A stretch of 64,000 nt of DNA from Erwinia amylovora (GTDB lineage Bacteria > Pseudomonadota > Gammaproteobacteria > Enterobacterales > Enterobacteriaceae): positions 3,038,001-3,102,000 of the forward strand of contig NZ_CP066796.1 of assembly GCF_017161565.1 (NCBI RefSeq), read 5' to 3'. The notes below the pieces were generated by a model that ran no database searches, was not told where the DNA came from, and saw only the letters and a list, made by a program, of their open reading frames with translations. The translations under genes were made by a program, and so were the position numbers. Shown here one piece after another: positions 10,537 through 21,014 of the stretch. Position 1 is the stretch's first letter; each line of letters starts with the position of its first letter.

Positions 10537-10660
10537 CTAAACATCTCCCACTTAAATTTTGTATCAATCAGGTTATGAACCATGAGATGTGGGCATCTTT
10601 TACAGTTTCAACTGCTCGCCCTACGTTTTTTTCCAGGTCCGTAGCCTCGGATGCCAACTA

Positions 10661-10688
10661 AGATGGGGCCTGGCAACGCGGCATCAAG
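10661..10688 (-). promoter_or_regulatory. dnaK sigma-32 (heat-shock) promoter
   Basis: Read on the minus strand, CTTGATG (10682-10688) and CCCCATCT (10661-10668) are separated by 13 bp. This is nearly identical to the E. coli dnaK P1 heat-shock promoter. The leader to the dnaK ATG is about 115 nt. Confidence 0.88.
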
Positions 10689-10699
10689 GGGGCAGGTAA

Positions 10700-11066
10700 A
10701 AAATTTTTCACTTTGCGGCAAAAAAATTAGCAACCGGGATGAACGCCTCCCCGTGCCGCCCCGGCCCGGGCACTTTGTTGGCCTGCGCGGCCGGCGTCAA
10801 TTTAGCCGTCGGCTTGCCAGCGGTCGGAGTCCCCCCGTGTGGCTCAGTCGATAACCTGTGGCAAGTGCACGTTAGCTAAGTTGCTTTATCTGTCATTGAT
10901 ATTCCAGCTTGACCGGGGATCTGTTTCTCATTCCCTTTTATCAAATCACTGTTTTAAGGATTGTCCTATAAACAACCCTTAAGAAGCATAAATGATGTAA
11001 AGCCAATATCACTTCCTTTATTGTGTGCATATTATGAAATGTTAGCAGGTACATGTGAGGTACAAA
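10700..11066. other. Intergenic region upstream of the acyltransferase gene
   Basis: Apart from the dnaK promoter on its left side, I see no gene here. E. coli has satP (yaaH) and yaaW between mog and dnaK; neither is recognisable. The right-hand 200 nt are A+T-rich and presumably hold the promoter of the gene at 11067. Confidence 0.5.
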
Positions 11067-12218
11067 ATGACGGCATCGCAAGGATGGTCAAAAGAGCTGG
11101 AAGGGCTGAGAGGGATAGCTTCTCTGTGGGTTCTGCTGGGGCATATTAGTTTGCTGGTCAATTTCCATATAAAACTTATCTCTTCGCCTGGGATCGGTGT
11201 CGATCTGTTCATTCTTCTTTCTGGCTATTTGATGGCTAAGAATTATATCGAACGCAAGGATAGAGAACCGTGGAATAAAGCAGAAACAATAAGAAAATTC
11301 TGGATTCGCCGATTTTTTCGCATCGCACCGCTTTATTATACATTATTAGTATTCGCTATCTGCTTTGGCCCATGGCTGGGTGAAATGCGGGACATTATCT
11401 CACAGTATTCCCCCGGTTCTGCTACTGAAGCGTCGCGATATTCAGATCAGTCCTTGTCTAATATTCTTACTCACGTCACCTTCATATTCGGCGTCTTACC
11501 TGAATACGGGTTTAACACCGCCCTTCCCGACTGGAGCATTGGCCTGGAGATGCAGTTCTATCTGCTGTTCCCCTTCATTATGCTGATAGCGGGGCGTTTC
11601 GGCTATGCCCGTAGCCTGCTGGCTATTATGTTGCTGTGCATCATAGGGAAATTTATATTCCGCGATTACTATGAAGCTTTTCCGATGCCTTCGTTTATCT
11701 TCATCAAGCTGAATATCTTCCTCTCCGGCATGCTGCTGGCTGAAGCCGTTCGTAGTAAATCACTCCTGCACCTTTTATTTGCTCTGGCAGGTCCGGCTGC
11801 CAGCGTATTTATTGCAGCGGAGGTGATGAAGCTTCAAATAGTGATGGAAGTGCTGATGATATTATTTATGGCGCTCATCCTCTGGAAACATCCTGAAGGA
11901 AGCAAACTGACGTCATTCATTTGGTGGCCCAGAAAAATCCTTAATAATCGTTTTAGTGCCTGGCTGGGAGATGTCTCATACTCGGTGTATTTGCTCCACC
12001 TGCTAATTGTTATTCCGACTATCGCCCTGCTGCTTACACACTGGAACTTAAATGGATATAGCCCCTTGTTACGCTTTTCCATCGTTTGCGCCGTCGTTAT
12101 TCCGCCTGTTTACCTGCTATCCACCGTGCTTTACCATTTGATTGAAAAAAATGGGATCCGGCTTGGGAAATATCTCCTTTCTCCTCGCAGTCGCCGGCTT
12201 GAAGCTTCTGAAAACTGA
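11067..12218 (+). CDS. Membrane-bound acyltransferase 3 family protein (OafA/NodX type)
   Basis: The family transfers acetyl or other acyl groups from the cytoplasm to cell-surface sugars such as O-antigen or exopolysaccharide. The 383-residue product starts with the signature ELEGLRGIASLWVLLGHI, in which the Arg and the His eleven residues later are the catalytic pair. About ten hydrophobic segments follow, then LGDVSYSVYLLHL, another family hallmark. The ATG at 11067 has AGGT seven bases upstream; a GTG at 11055 is possible. The gene stands alone between the dnaK promoter and mog, where E. coli has other genes, and is richer in A+T than its neighbours. The substrate is unknown. Confidence 0.85.
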   Translation: MTASQGWSKELEGLRGIASLWVLLGHISLLVNFHIKLISSPGIGVDLFILLSGYLMAKNYIERKDREPWNKAETIRKFWIRRFFRIAPLYYTLLVFAICFGPWLGEMRDIISQYSPGSATEASRYSDQSLSNILTHVTFIFGVLPEYGFNTALPDWSIGLEMQFYLLFPFIMLIAGRFGYARSLLAIMLLCIIGKFIFRDYYEAFPMPSFIFIKLNIFLSGMLLAEAVRSKSLLHLLFALAGPAASVFIAAEVMKLQIVMEVLMILFMALILWKHPEGSKLTSFIWWPRKILNNRFSAWLGDVSYSVYLLHLLIVIPTIALLLTHWNLNGYSPLLRFSIVCAVVIPPVYLLSTVLYHLIEKNGIRLGKYLLSPRSRRLEASEN

Positions 12219-12262
12219 GAATAAATCTCTTTCAGCGAACGCTGAATAAAAATACGGCTCTG

Positions 12263-12313
12263 CTGAACAGCCCCGACAAATGGCAGGGCTGTTCAGGGCT
12301 GGATGGATTTTTT
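12263..12313. terminator. Bidirectional terminator between acyltransferase gene and mog
   Basis: The arms CTGAACAGCCC (12263-12273) and GGGCTGTTCAG (12286-12296) form a hairpin in the gap between two convergent genes. A T-run follows on the plus strand (12307-12313), and ATTTTTA follows on the minus strand. Confidence 0.7.
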
Positions 12314-12345
12314 TACAGAACGTGAATGCTGTTCAAACTGTATCT

Positions 12346-12933
12346 TCAGCTTTTTGTCTCGCGGCGGGCGCTTTTAGGGCGAAATGCGACTACTGCTTGC
12401 GGGTCGGTCTCAATGTACGGCCCTTCCAGCAGCTGGATGCAGTAAGGCACGCTGGCAAATATTCCCGCTACCAGACTGTGGCCCTGCTCGTCTTTCAGAC
12501 CTTCCAGCGTTTCTTTGATCGACTTTGGCTGCCCGGGCAGATTAATCACCAGCGACTGTTTACGTATCACCGCCACCTGGCGTGACAGGATCGCGGTGGG
12601 GACGAAGTTCAGGCTAATTTGCCGCATCTGCTCACCGAAGCCGGGCATTTCACGGTCGGCAATGGCCAGCGTGGCATCCGGGGTCACATCGCGCCGCGCC
12701 GGGCCGGTTCCGCCGGTGGTCAACACCAAATGACAGAACCGCTCATCGACCAGTTCGCAGATCGCCTGCTCAATCATCGGCTGCTCGTCAGGCACCAGAC
12801 GTTTTTCGATTTCAAATGGCGATATCAGCGCCTGCTCCAGCCACTCTTCCAGCAGCGGTAAGCCCCGATCCTGGTAAATGCCGTTGGCGGCTCGATCGGA
12901 CACGGAAATCAGTCCTATGCGTAATTTGTTCAT
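12346..12933 (-). CDS. mog: Molybdopterin adenylyltransferase
   Basis: Mog adenylylates molybdopterin with ATP so that MoeA can insert molybdate, a late cytosolic step of molybdenum cofactor synthesis. The 195-residue product has the MoaB/Mog fold signatures: LRIGLISVSDRA at the start, TTGGTGPARRDVTPDAT near residue 75, and VINLPGQPKSIKE. The length matches E. coli. It follows talB on the same strand, as in E. coli, but strong hairpins in the 194-nt gap suggest separate transcription. Confidence in function is high from motif conservation. Confidence 0.95.
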   Translation of the reverse strand: MNKLRIGLISVSDRAANGIYQDRGLPLLEEWLEQALISPFEIEKRLVPDEQPMIEQAICELVDERFCHLVLTTGGTGPARRDVTPDATLAIADREMPGFGEQMRQISLNFVPTAILSRQVAVIRKQSLVINLPGQPKSIKETLEGLKDEQGHSLVAGIFASVPYCIQLLEGPYIETDPQAVVAFRPKSARRETKS

Positions 12934-13049
12934 ATGCGCTTCGCTGTGTACAAGGGGAATGAGGGGAAGAATAAACCATAGTTAAGCAGGAAGTATAGCG
13001 CACGGCAGTCCGGCAGATACCGGCATCAGTTCGTATCAGGGGCCAGTCC

Positions 13050-13110
13050 CCGGTCACTGACAGGCGTCAGTGACCGGAGTATGCACAGGCGGCGTACTAG
13101 CCGCCTGTGC
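13050..13110 (-). terminator. Twin hairpins after talB
   Basis: Two perfect hairpins stand 5 nt apart. One has 12-bp arms (13050-13061 and 13066-13077) with a four-base loop; the other has 11-bp arms (13083-13093 and 13100-13110) with a six-base loop. Neither has a T-run. They lie 17 nt after the talB stop codon and probably end or stabilise its transcript. Confidence 0.6.
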
Positions 13111-13127
13111 TTCATAAGTGCCGGTTA

Positions 13128-14081
13128 TCAGAGTAAATCAGCAATCATCTTATCCAGTTTGCTCTGGTCGACGGCAAAGTTACGGATGCCTTCAGCCAGT
13201 TTCTGTACCGCCATTGGGTCCTGATTATGCTGCCACAAGAATTCGGACTCGGTCATTTTCGCCGGACGCGCCTTTACTTCACCGCTGTAAGAGAGCTTAC
13301 GCTCAATGCTGCCTTCGGTTTCCGCCAACTCTTTCAGCAGAGCCGGGGAGATAGTCAGACGGTCACAGCCAGCCAGTTCGACGATCTCTCCCACATTACG
13401 GAAGCTGGCGCCCATCACCACGGTCTCATAGCCGTGCTGCTTGTAGTACTGGTAGATTTCGCTGACAGAAATCACGCCGGGATCTTCATTGCCCGCGTAC
13501 TCTTTCTTATCGGTATTGGCTTTATACCAGTCAAGGATGCGGCCAACAAACGGGGAGATCAGAAAAGCGCCCGCTTCAGCACAGGCGCGCGCCTGGGCGA
13601 AGGAGAACAGCAGCGTCAGGTTACAGTTGATGCCTTCTTTTTCCAGCTGTTCAGCGGCACGGATCCCCTGCCAGGTGGACGCCAGCTTGATCAGGATGCG
13701 ATCATTGCTGATGCCGGCATCGTTATACAGTTTGATCAGGCTACGCGCTTTGGCGATGCTGCCTTCGGTATCGTAGGACAAGCGCGCATCCACCTCCGTG
13801 GAAATACGGCCAGGCACCAGCTTCAGGATCTCAAGACCGATGTTAACGGCCAGACGGTCAGCGGCGTAAGACACCTGCTCATCTTTATTACTGCTCTGGT
13901 CGCGCGCCCATGCCACGGAGGCGTCGATCAGCTTACGGTATTCAGGGATCTGTGCCGCGCTCAGGATCAGAGAAGGATTTGTGGTGGCATCCTGAGGCTT
14001 ATAGAGTTTCATCGCCGCAATGTCGCCGGTATCAGCAACAACGGTAGTGACTTGACGCAAGGAGGATAATTTGTCCGTCAT
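13128..14081 (-). CDS. talB: Transaldolase B
   Basis: TalB moves a dihydroxyacetone unit from sedoheptulose-7-phosphate to glyceraldehyde-3-phosphate in the non-oxidative pentose phosphate pathway. The 317 residues equal E. coli TalB. The Schiff-base Lys lies in [17 protein letters not shown], and [13 protein letters not shown] and [10 protein letters not shown] are family signatures. The frame is open six codons upstream, but the ATG at 14081 ([10 protein letters not shown]) matches the conserved N-terminus. The gene is divergent from yaaA across 267 nt; E. coli's yaaJ, which lies there, is absent. Confidence 0.97.
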   Translation of the reverse strand: MTDKLSSLRQVTTVVADTGDIAAMKLYKPQDATTNPSLILSAAQIPEYRKLIDASVAWARDQSSNKDEQVSYAADRLAVNIGLEILKLVPGRISTEVDARLSYDTEGSIAKARSLIKLYNDAGISNDRILIKLASTWQGIRAAEQLEKEGINCNLTLLFSFAQARACAEAGAFLISPFVGRILDWYKANTDKKEYAGNEDPGVISVSEIYQYYKQHGYETVVMGASFRNVGEIVELAGCDRLTISPALLKELAETEGSIERKLSYSGEVKARPAKMTESEFLWQHNQDPMAVQKLAEGIRNFAVDQSKLDKMIADLL

Positions 14082-14348
14082 GAATGTCATTCTCATCAAG
14101 GTTGATATGTCGGGGTGCTAAAAATCTCTGCCCCGGATGATAGCACGCGCGCCCGGCCATGCAAGCAGCGCCGTTCCCGCGAACACGGCAGGCCAGATTT
14201 GCTGCATAAATGTCGCCTTTCGCCGGTTATGCTCGCCTTTTTCGGCCGCCGATAGCAGTGATTAGTCACTGTCTGGCGCTTTTTTGCTACAGTAGCCGCT
14301 GGCGGATTCTCTGAATGATAAGCGGTTAAAAGACAAAAGGACGCGAGC

Positions 14349-15125
14349 ATGTTGATGGTGATTTCCCCGGCCAAAACGCTGGATTTTACAAGCCCTCTGG
14401 CGACCAAACGCTTCACGCAGCCTGAGCTACTGGCAGAGTCACAAAAACTGATTAACGTGGCACGTCAACTCTCTCCGGCGGACATCGCTTCCCTGATGCA
14501 TATCAGCGATAAGCTGGCGCTGCTCAATGCCGAACGGTTTAACGACTGGCAGCCGGACTTCACGCCGGACAATGCGCGTCAGGCGATCCTCGCTTTTAAA
14601 GGCGATGTGTATACCGGCCTGCAGGCTGAAACCTTCAGTGAGGATGATTTCACATTTGCCCAGCAGCATTTGCGTATGCTGTCCGGCCTGTACGGGCTGC
14701 TGCGCCCGCTTGATTTAATGCAGGCTTATCGCCTGGAAATGGGAATTAAGCTGGCGAACCCGGCGGGCAAAGATCTCTACAGTTTCTGGGGCGACAAACT
14801 GACCGGCGCACTGAATGAGGCGCTGGCGCAACAGGGTGATAACCTGCTGATCAACCTCGCTTCTGATGAATATTTCAAGTCGGTAAAACCGAAGCAGCTC
14901 GGCGGCGATGTGATTAAGCCGGTATTTCTTGATGAAAAAAACGGCAAATTTAAGGTTATCAGCTTTTACGCTAAAAAAGCGCGCGGCCTGATGTGCCGCT
15001 ATATCATTCAGCACCGGCTGACGAAAGTGGAACAGCTTAAGCAGTTTGACGTTGACGGCTATGCCTTTGCTGCTGATGCCAGCGCGGGTAATGAGCTGGT
15101 GTTTAAACGGCGGGAAATGGCGTAA
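14349..15125 (+). CDS. yaaA: Peroxide stress resistance protein YaaA (DUF328)
   Basis: YaaA limits DNA and protein damage under H2O2 by lowering unincorporated iron; it is a cytosolic DNA-binding-fold protein of the OxyR regulon in E. coli. The 258-residue product matches the family along its whole length, with [13 protein letters not shown] at the start, [22 protein letters not shown] in the middle, and [16 protein letters not shown] near the end. It converges on thrC, with a terminator between them. No OxyR site was identified by eye. Confidence 0.95.
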   Translation: MLMVISPAKTLDFTSPLATKRFTQPELLAESQKLINVARQLSPADIASLMHISDKLALLNAERFNDWQPDFTPDNARQAILAFKGDVYTGLQAETFSEDDFTFAQQHLRMLSGLYGLLRPLDLMQAYRLEMGIKLANPAGKDLYSFWGDKLTGALNEALAQQGDNLLINLASDEYFKSVKPKQLGGDVIKPVFLDEKNGKFKVISFYAKKARGLMCRYIIQHRLTKVEQLKQFDVDGYAFAADASAGNELVFKRREMA

Positions 15126-15150
15126 CACAGGGGATTTGCATTAAAACAGC

Positions 15151-15179
15151 AGGGCTGGCCTTTAGCCGCGGCCAGCCCT
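15151..15179 (-). terminator. thrABC operon terminator
   Basis: The arms AGGGCTGGCC and GGCCAGCCCT enclose nine bases. On the minus strand the hairpin leads into TGTTTTAA, 10 nt after the thrC stop. It may also act on the converging yaaA transcript. Confidence 0.75.
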
Positions 15180-15188
15180 GACGGCAGA

Positions 15189-16475
15189 TTAGGTGTTCAG
15201 CAGGAACGCACGCAGTTCGGTAAATTGCGCTTTCATGCTGTGAGACAGCAGCGGCAGATCGGCGCGCTCGGCCAGCGCATCCGGCAGCGGCAAAGTGCGT
15301 TGCAGGATCTCTTCCACGCTCTCTTTAAACTTAGCCGGGTGTGCAGTACCAAGGAACAGGCCAAACTCCCCTTCCTGTAATCCATCTCGCAGCAGCCGCC
15401 AGGCGATAGCCGCATGTGGCTCAGAAAGGTAACCGAGGTCGGCCAGCTCACGCATCGCCGCTTGGGTGGTCTCATCGTCGACGGCACCGTAGCCAAGATC
15501 CGTTAAGCGCCAGGTTTTGCGGCGGAAAATCTCTTCAACGCGCGGCCAGTTATTTGGCTGGCTGACGTCCATCGCGTTCGACAACGTTGCCACGGTGGGA
15601 TTTGGCGTCCACTGGCCGTTGGCCAGAAAGCGCGGCACGGTATCATTGGCGTTGGTGGCGGCAATAAAACGCTTCACCGGCAAGCCAAGAGATTTCGCCA
15701 GCAGGCCAGCCGTCAGGTCACCAAAGTTGCCGCTCGGCACCGATATCACCAGCTGATTGCGCTTCTCCTGCGGCAGCTGCGCAACGGCTTCAAAGTAGTA
15801 GCAGATCTGCGCCAGCAGGCGGCTGATATTAATCGAGTTCGCCGAATTAAGGCCAATGGCCTTTTTCAGTTCTTCATCGTCAAATGCCTGTTTAACCAGT
15901 GACTGGCAAACATCGAAATCGCCGTCGATGGCGATAGTTTCGATATTACCGCCGAGGGTACAGAACAGTTTTTCCTGTAGCGGACTGATTTTGCCCTGTG
16001 GATAAAGGATCACCACGCGCACGTTTTCCATGCCGTAGAAAGCATGAGCAACGGCGGCTCCGGTATCGCCGGAAGTGGCGGTGAGGATAGTGATCTGCTC
16101 ATCTGCGCCGCTGACATAAGCCAGCATCTGTGCCATAAAGCGGCCGCCAAAGTCTTTAAACGCCAGCGTCGGACCGTGGAACAGCTCCAACGCGGCGATA
16201 TCGTCAGTGACTTCCACCACCGGTGCCGGGAAGGTGAACGCCGTTTTCAAACGCTCATTCAGCTGGTGCGGAGCAATTTCATCCCCGATAAACGCCGAGA
16301 GGATTTTACTGCTACGAGTCACAAAATCCATGTTCAGCATGTTATCAATATCGGTCAGTTCGAACTCAGGTAGCTCGAGGGGAAAGAACAGGCCCTGCTG
16401 TTTGCCCAGCCCCTGCTTCACCGCCTGGGCGAAGCTTACCTGCTCGTTGTGATCCTTAAGATTATACAGTTTCAT
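15189..16475 (-). CDS. thrC: Threonine synthase
   Basis: ThrC is a PLP enzyme that converts O-phosphohomoserine to threonine. The 428 residues match E. coli. The cofactor Lys lies in PTLAFKDFGGRFMAQ near residue 107, TSGDTGAAVAHAF is the phosphate-binding loop, and SVPSGNFGDLTAGL is conserved. The gene begins 3 nt after the thrB stop and is the last gene of the thrLABC operon, so it falls under the threonine/isoleucine attenuator upstream of thrA. Confidence 0.98.
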   Translation of the reverse strand: MKLYNLKDHNEQVSFAQAVKQGLGKQQGLFFPLELPEFELTDIDNMLNMDFVTRSSKILSAFIGDEIAPHQLNERLKTAFTFPAPVVEVTDDIAALELFHGPTLAFKDFGGRFMAQMLAYVSGADEQITILTATSGDTGAAVAHAFYGMENVRVVILYPQGKISPLQEKLFCTLGGNIETIAIDGDFDVCQSLVKQAFDDEELKKAIGLNSANSINISRLLAQICYYFEAVAQLPQEKRNQLVISVPSGNFGDLTAGLLAKSLGLPVKRFIAATNANDTVPRFLANGQWTPNPTVATLSNAMDVSQPNNWPRVEEIFRRKTWRLTDLGYGAVDDETTQAAMRELADLGYLSEPHAAIAWRLLRDGLQEGEFGLFLGTAHPAKFKESVEEILQRTLPLPDALAERADLPLLSHSMKAQFTELRAFLLNT

Positions 16476-16478
16476 ACG

Positions 16479-17408
16479 TTATCCCAGTTTACGTGCGCCT
16501 GCCGTGTCTAAACGGCAGATATGAACGAAGCCTTCCTCATTTTGCAGATAGTGCTGACCCAGCCAGTCTGCCATACGTTTTGCGGTATCCGGCTGATTAC
16601 AAACGGCAAACAGCGTTGGCCCGGAGCCGGAAATACCGCATGCCAGCGCGCCAATATCAGTAGCTGCCTGGCGAGCCTGGGCAAAGCCCGGTAACAGTTT
16701 GGTGCGATAAGGTTCAGCAACTACATCCTGCATCAGCTTCGCGGCCAGCAGCGGCTGCTGTGTATGGCAGGCGTGAATAAAGCCGCCCAGATAGCGACCG
16801 TGGCGAATAATATCTTCTTTGCGGTACTGCGCGGGCAAGATGGCACGCGCTTGCGCCGTCGACACCTTGATGCCCGGATAGGCCATCACCCACAGCCAGT
16901 CATCAAAGCCTGGCACCGGCTGGCTGATAATGCCGTTTTCCTCCAGCATGAGCTGCATACCGCCAAGAAAACAGGGTGCCACGTTGTCAAAGTGAACGCT
17001 GCCGGAGACGCGCCCTTCCAGCTCGCCCATTAATACCAGCAGCTCGTTATCATTTAATGGCTTGTTGCAGTATTCGTTCATCGCCATTAGCCCGGCAACC
17101 ACCGAGCAGGCGCTGGAGCCAAGGCCGGAGCCAATCGGCATGTTTTTTTCCAGCGTGATGGCAACCGGGACGTGCTGGCCAATGGCGGTGCAGAAACGCT
17201 GCCAACACTGGTAAACAATATTTTCTTTTGGGTCAGCGGGCAGCTTGCTGACAAAACGACCTTCATTATGCAGGCTGAACTCAGTGGCGGCTTCCACGCT
17301 GACGCAGTCGCCCAGCAGGGTGCCATCAACCGGCGATACCGCCGCCCCCAGCACGTCGAAACCGACGCTGACATTGCCAATTGAGGCAGGGGCATAAATT
17401 TTAACCAT
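16479..17408 (-). CDS. thrB: Homoserine kinase
   Basis: ThrB phosphorylates homoserine with ATP, feeding ThrC. It belongs to the GHMP kinase family, and the phosphate loop appears as [16 protein letters not shown] near residue 90. The 309-residue product begins [21 protein letters not shown] as in E. coli. An upstream in-frame start exists, but the ATG at 17408 lies 2 nt after the thrA stop and fits the family. The C-terminal [11 protein letters not shown] loop is intact. Confidence 0.97.
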   Translation of the reverse strand: MVKIYAPASIGNVSVGFDVLGAAVSPVDGTLLGDCVSVEAATEFSLHNEGRFVSKLPADPKENIVYQCWQRFCTAIGQHVPVAITLEKNMPIGSGLGSSACSVVAGLMAMNEYCNKPLNDNELLVLMGELEGRVSGSVHFDNVAPCFLGGMQLMLEENGIISQPVPGFDDWLWVMAYPGIKVSTAQARAILPAQYRKEDIIRHGRYLGGFIHACHTQQPLLAAKLMQDVVAEPYRTKLLPGFAQARQAATDIGALACGISGSGPTLFAVCNQPDTAKRMADWLGQHYLQNEEGFVHICRLDTAGARKLG

Positions 17409-17410
17409 GA

Positions 17411-19873
17411 TTAAACTCCCAACTTCCACGACAGTGTACGTAACAGATCGGCAAATACGCCCGCTGCGGTCACATCATTACCGGCGCCGTAACCGCGCAG
17501 CACCAGTGGGATCGGCTGGTAATAACGGCTATAGAACGCCAGCGCATTTTCACCATTTTTCACTTTATACAGTGGATCGTTACCGTCAACAGCAGCGATT
17601 TTAACCCTGCACGCCCCGCTTTCCTCAATGGCACCAACAAAACGTAACACTTTTCCGGCATCACGGGCGCTGGACACCCGCGCGGCAAAGCCTTCGTTCA
17701 GCTCCGGCAAACGCGCCATAAACTCGTCAACATCGGCAATGGCGGTAAGCTCTGGCGGCAGCACCGCTTCAATTTCTATATCGCTTAGCTCCAGCTGATA
17801 ACCTGCTTCGCGCGCGAGGATCAGCAGCTTACGCGCCACGTCCATACCGGACAAATCGTCACGCGGATCCGGCTCGGTAAAGCCCATTTCACGCGCCATT
17901 TGGGTGGCATCAGACAGCGAAACGCCTTCATCCAGCTTGCCGAAAATAAACGACAGGGAACCGGAAAGGATGCCGGAGAAGCTGATCAATTCATCCCCCG
18001 CATTCAGCAGATTTTGCAGGTTCTCGATAACCGGCAGACCGGCACCCACATTGGTATCGTAGAGGAATTTGCGGCGCGCTTTTGCCGCTGCCGTTCGCAT
18101 TTGCTGATAGTAATTGTACGATGACGTATTGGCCTTTTTGTTCGGCGTCACCACATGGAAGCCGTCAGCGAGGAAATCAGCGTACCGATCCGCCACCTGC
18201 TGGCTGGAAGTACAGTCGACAATCACCGGGTTGAGCAGGTGGTACTCTTTCACCAGGCGATTAAGCCGCCCAAGATCAAACGGTTGTTGCGCCGCTTTTA
18301 GCCGATCCTGCCAGCTATCCAGCGGGATGCCGTGCACGTTAGTCAGCAACGCCCGCGAGTTGGCTATGCCACAGACACGCAGATCGATGTGTTTATTTTT
18401 CAACCAGATTTGTTGGCGATGCAGCTGTTCGATCAGCGCAGCACCCACGCCGCCAACGCCGATCACAAAGACTTCGATCACCTGGTCGGTGGCAAACAGC
18501 ATCTGATGAACCACGCGCACGCCGGTGATCGCCTGATCATTGTTGACCACCACCGAGATGGAACGCTCGGACGATCCCTGGGCGATAGCGACGATATTAA
18601 TGTTGGCCCGCGCCAGCGCTGAAAAGAACTTGGCGGAGATGCCGCGCAGAGTGCGCATACCATCGCCCACTACCGAAATCACCGCCAGCTGCTCCATAAC
18701 ATCCAAAGGTTCCAGCAGGCCGTTTTTTAACTCCAGATAGAACTCCTCTTCCAGCACCCGACGCGCACGCGGCAGATCGCTCTGCGATACGCAGAAGCTA
18801 ATGCTGTATTCCGAGGAGGATTGGGTGATCAGCACTACCGAAATTCCGCTGCGTGACATGGCGGCAAACACGCGTGCCGCCATGCCGACCATGCCCTTCA
18901 TCCCCGGGCCGGAGACGTTGAACATCGCCATATTGTTGAGGTTAGTGATGCCCTTTACCGGGTTGTCATCATTGCTGCCGTTACCGCCTATCAGGGTTCC
19001 GGGGGCCTGCGGATTGCCGGTATTTTTGATCAGACAGGGGATCTGGAACTGGGCGATAGGAGCGATAGTGCGCGGGTGAAGAACTTTAGCGCCGAAATAG
19101 GAAAGCTCCATCGCTTCCTGATAGGACATCGACTTCAGCAGCCGCGCATCCGGTACCTGACGCGGGTCACAGGTGTACACGCCGTCAACATCGGTCCAGA
19201 TTTCGCAACAGTCAGCGCGCAGACAGGCTGCCAGCACCGCCGCAGAGTAATCTGAGCCATTACGCCCCAGCACCACCAGTTCTCCATGTTCATTACCGGC
19301 GGTAAAGCCGGCCATCAGCACCATATCACTGGCCGGGATCTGGCGGGCGGCGATACGGCGGGTGGATTCGGCAATATCAACGGTGGATTCCAGATAATGG
19401 CCGATGGCCAACAGCTGCTCGACCGGATTAATCACGCTAACCCCGTGGCCGCGCGCCTGCAACACACCTTCCATTATGGCGATTGAGAGCTTTTCACCCC
19501 GGCAGATAATGGCCGCATTGACGCTGTCCGGGCACTGCCCCAGCAGCGCAATACCATGCAGCACCTGTTTGAGCTGGAGGAATTCCTGGTCCACCACCGC
19601 TTTCAGACGGTCATAAGCAAACCCCGGCTGGGCGTCGGTCAGCCCCTGCAACAGCGCGGCGAAAATACGCTCTGCATCGCTGATATTCGCTGAAGCATCC
19701 TGGCCGCTAATGGTTTTCTCAATCATTGCCACCAGATGGTTGGTAATTTTTGCCGGCGCGGACAACACGGTAGCAACCTGTCCCTGTTGTGCATTGCTTT
19801 CCAAAATGTCAGCCACACGCAGAAAACGTTCCGCATTGGCTACCGAGGTTCCACCGAATTTCAGCACTCGCAT
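17411..19873 (-). CDS. thrA: Bifunctional aspartokinase I / homoserine dehydrogenase I
   Basis: ThrA catalyses the first and third steps of threonine synthesis and is inhibited by threonine. The 820 residues match E. coli. They comprise the aspartokinase domain ([31 protein letters not shown]), paired ACT domains ([33 protein letters not shown]), and the homoserine dehydrogenase domain ([34 protein letters not shown]). The ATG at 19873 is preceded by GGAG eleven bases upstream; an in-frame TTG two codons earlier has better Shine-Dalgarno spacing, so the first residue is not fully certain. It is the first structural gene after the attenuator. Confidence 0.97.
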   Translation of the reverse strand: MRVLKFGGTSVANAERFLRVADILESNAQQGQVATVLSAPAKITNHLVAMIEKTISGQDASANISDAERIFAALLQGLTDAQPGFAYDRLKAVVDQEFLQLKQVLHGIALLGQCPDSVNAAIICRGEKLSIAIMEGVLQARGHGVSVINPVEQLLAIGHYLESTVDIAESTRRIAARQIPASDMVLMAGFTAGNEHGELVVLGRNGSDYSAAVLAACLRADCCEIWTDVDGVYTCDPRQVPDARLLKSMSYQEAMELSYFGAKVLHPRTIAPIAQFQIPCLIKNTGNPQAPGTLIGGNGSNDDNPVKGITNLNNMAMFNVSGPGMKGMVGMAARVFAAMSRSGISVVLITQSSSEYSISFCVSQSDLPRARRVLEEEFYLELKNGLLEPLDVMEQLAVISVVGDGMRTLRGISAKFFSALARANINIVAIAQGSSERSISVVVNNDQAITGVRVVHQMLFATDQVIEVFVIGVGGVGAALIEQLHRQQIWLKNKHIDLRVCGIANSRALLTNVHGIPLDSWQDRLKAAQQPFDLGRLNRLVKEYHLLNPVIVDCTSSQQVADRYADFLADGFHVVTPNKKANTSSYNYYQQMRTAAAKARRKFLYDTNVGAGLPVIENLQNLLNAGDELISFSGILSGSLSFIFGKLDEGVSLSDATQMAREMGFTEPDPRDDLSGMDVARKLLILAREAGYQLELSDIEIEAVLPPELTAIADVDEFMARLPELNEGFAARVSSARDAGKVLRFVGAIEESGACRVKIAAVDGNDPLYKVKNGENALAFYSRYYQPIPLVLRGYGAGNDVTAAGVFADLLRTLSWKLGV

Positions 19874-19898
19874 GTTCAAACTCTCCTGAATTTTGCCG

Positions 19899-19930
19899 AA
19901 AAAAAAACCCGCACTGGTCAGGTGCGGGCT
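19899..19930 (-). terminator. thr operon attenuator
   Basis: The arms CCCGCAC and GTGCGGG enclose seven bases and are followed on the minus strand by nine T residues. The hairpin sits between the leader peptide gene and thrA. The leader's last codons (GGTAACGGTGCGGGC) include a competing strand, the arrangement needed for attenuation. Confidence 0.92.
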
Positions 19931-19954
19931 TTTTCTTGATTTATCCTGTATGCG

Positions 19955-20026
19955 TTAGCCCGCACCGTTACCTGTGGTAATGGTGGTGGTAATAATGATT
20001 GTGATAATCAGGCTGTCATTACGCAT
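19955..20026 (-). CDS. thrL: thr operon leader peptide
   Basis: A 23-codon frame opens with ATGCGTAATGACAGC and ends in Thr-Thr-Gly-Asn-Gly-Ala-Gly, as the E. coli leader does. Residues 7-18 are made only of Ile and Thr (six of each). Ribosome stalling at these codons when charged tRNA-Thr or tRNA-Ile is scarce would prevent the attenuator hairpin from forming and let transcription reach thrA. The N-terminal residues differ from E. coli, but the control codons and C-terminus are kept. Confidence 0.93.
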   Translation of the reverse strand: MRNDSLIITIIITTTITTGNGAG

Positions 20027-20066
20027 TTGAAATTTATCGTCTGTCTGTAAAAACTGTCTGCTTTCA

Positions 20067-20095
20067 GAAGTAAAGCAAAGTACCGGCTAAGTCAA
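20067..20095 (-). promoter_or_regulatory. thr operon promoter
   Basis: On the minus strand, TTGACT (20090-20095) is followed after 17 bp by TACTTC (20067-20072). TTGACTTAG is the same -35 region as in the E. coli thr promoter; the -10 is weak. The leader peptide gene starts about 40 nt downstream. Confidence 0.6.
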
Positions 20096-20099
20096 TTAT

Positions 20100-21014
20100 T
20101 TTATCAAGCAGGGCCAGGAGTAGCGACAGCGACGGCAAGCGCTTTTTTGCCCGCAAGCCAATTTATTATGTTATCTTTTTCTTATAAAGCCGTAAAAAAA
20201 TCTAACCTCAATTTGTTTATCAGAATTTATATCTATAATTTTTTTCTATAGCATGCCACAGGGTTCAGAGGGAAACGCATGGCCGTCCTGCCTGAACGGC
20301 TTAACGCCGCTTGTCTTACCATGACAGCCACCGGCCTGAAAAAACGGCAATCGCTGTCTGCCTGAGCACAGGTTTGATCGGTCAACACAAACCCGCCCAA
20401 TCAGATGACACAGCTGGTTTTAGCTAAGTCTCAGGCAAAAGAAGCCTTATCGATAAATAATACCTATCCTATCAATCAGTTAAATTTTACCAAAAGGCAA
20501 TGTAAACTGTGGGTTAACGTACGATGTTCGAACGTTAATGCTTTTCTATGTTTGTCAGCTAAACCAGTCTCTTGGTCAGCGTTTTTCACTAAAGTGTTAA
20601 CGTGCTACAATAAGTTTGATGCAGGTCAATCAGATGTTAATTTACCGCATCACGATAGTTGTTGTTACTGCTGTGTCGCCGTCAAAACAGTTAGTATACG
20701 ACCGTTCAGGCACTTCTGCGGCATGCAGGATCTGTCCTGATCGCTGCGCGGTGCCCAACACCGCCGCAGCAACGGCAAGTCCTTGCATCATCTGGCACTA
20801 ACCCAGATCTGTTACCCGGATATCGGACGCAAAAAGCAACGCTGTGACCTCCATATTGGGTGCCAGGCCGTTGTTGAAGGTACAGGGATGCCGTACCAAT
20901 AACATAATTCTGTACTGCTGTTGTTATTTTCTGGCCGTTAATACCAGGTTCTCGCCAGGGCAACAGCCGTATGTCCTGTTTCGATTTTTGTTGGCAATTT
21001 TAGGTAGCGATCAC
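20100..21014. other. Long intergenic region between thrL and arcA
   Basis: About 900 nt without a supported gene. E. coli has yjtD and the small yjjY here; no methyltransferase-like frame is present. A 111-codon plus-strand frame at 20405-20740 has no family resemblance I can recognise. The region probably holds a long arcA leader with several promoters, including the elements listed at 20583-20629. Confidence 0.5.
20583..20629 (+). promoter_or_regulatory. Candidate arcA promoter and FNR box
   Basis: TTTTCA (20583-20588) and TACAAT (20606-20611) are 17 bp apart. Directly downstream, TTGATGCAGGTCAA (20616-20629) is close to the FNR consensus TTGAT-N4-ATCAA. E. coli arcA is FNR-activated from one of several upstream promoters. 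Here the box would lie at about +1 to +14 of this promoter, so it may instead activate a start further downstream. Confidence 0.5.

Noticed and set aside
13227..14069. Plus-strand frame of 280 codons opposite talB
   Set aside because: Antisense shadow of talB, without a ribosome-binding site or family resemblance.
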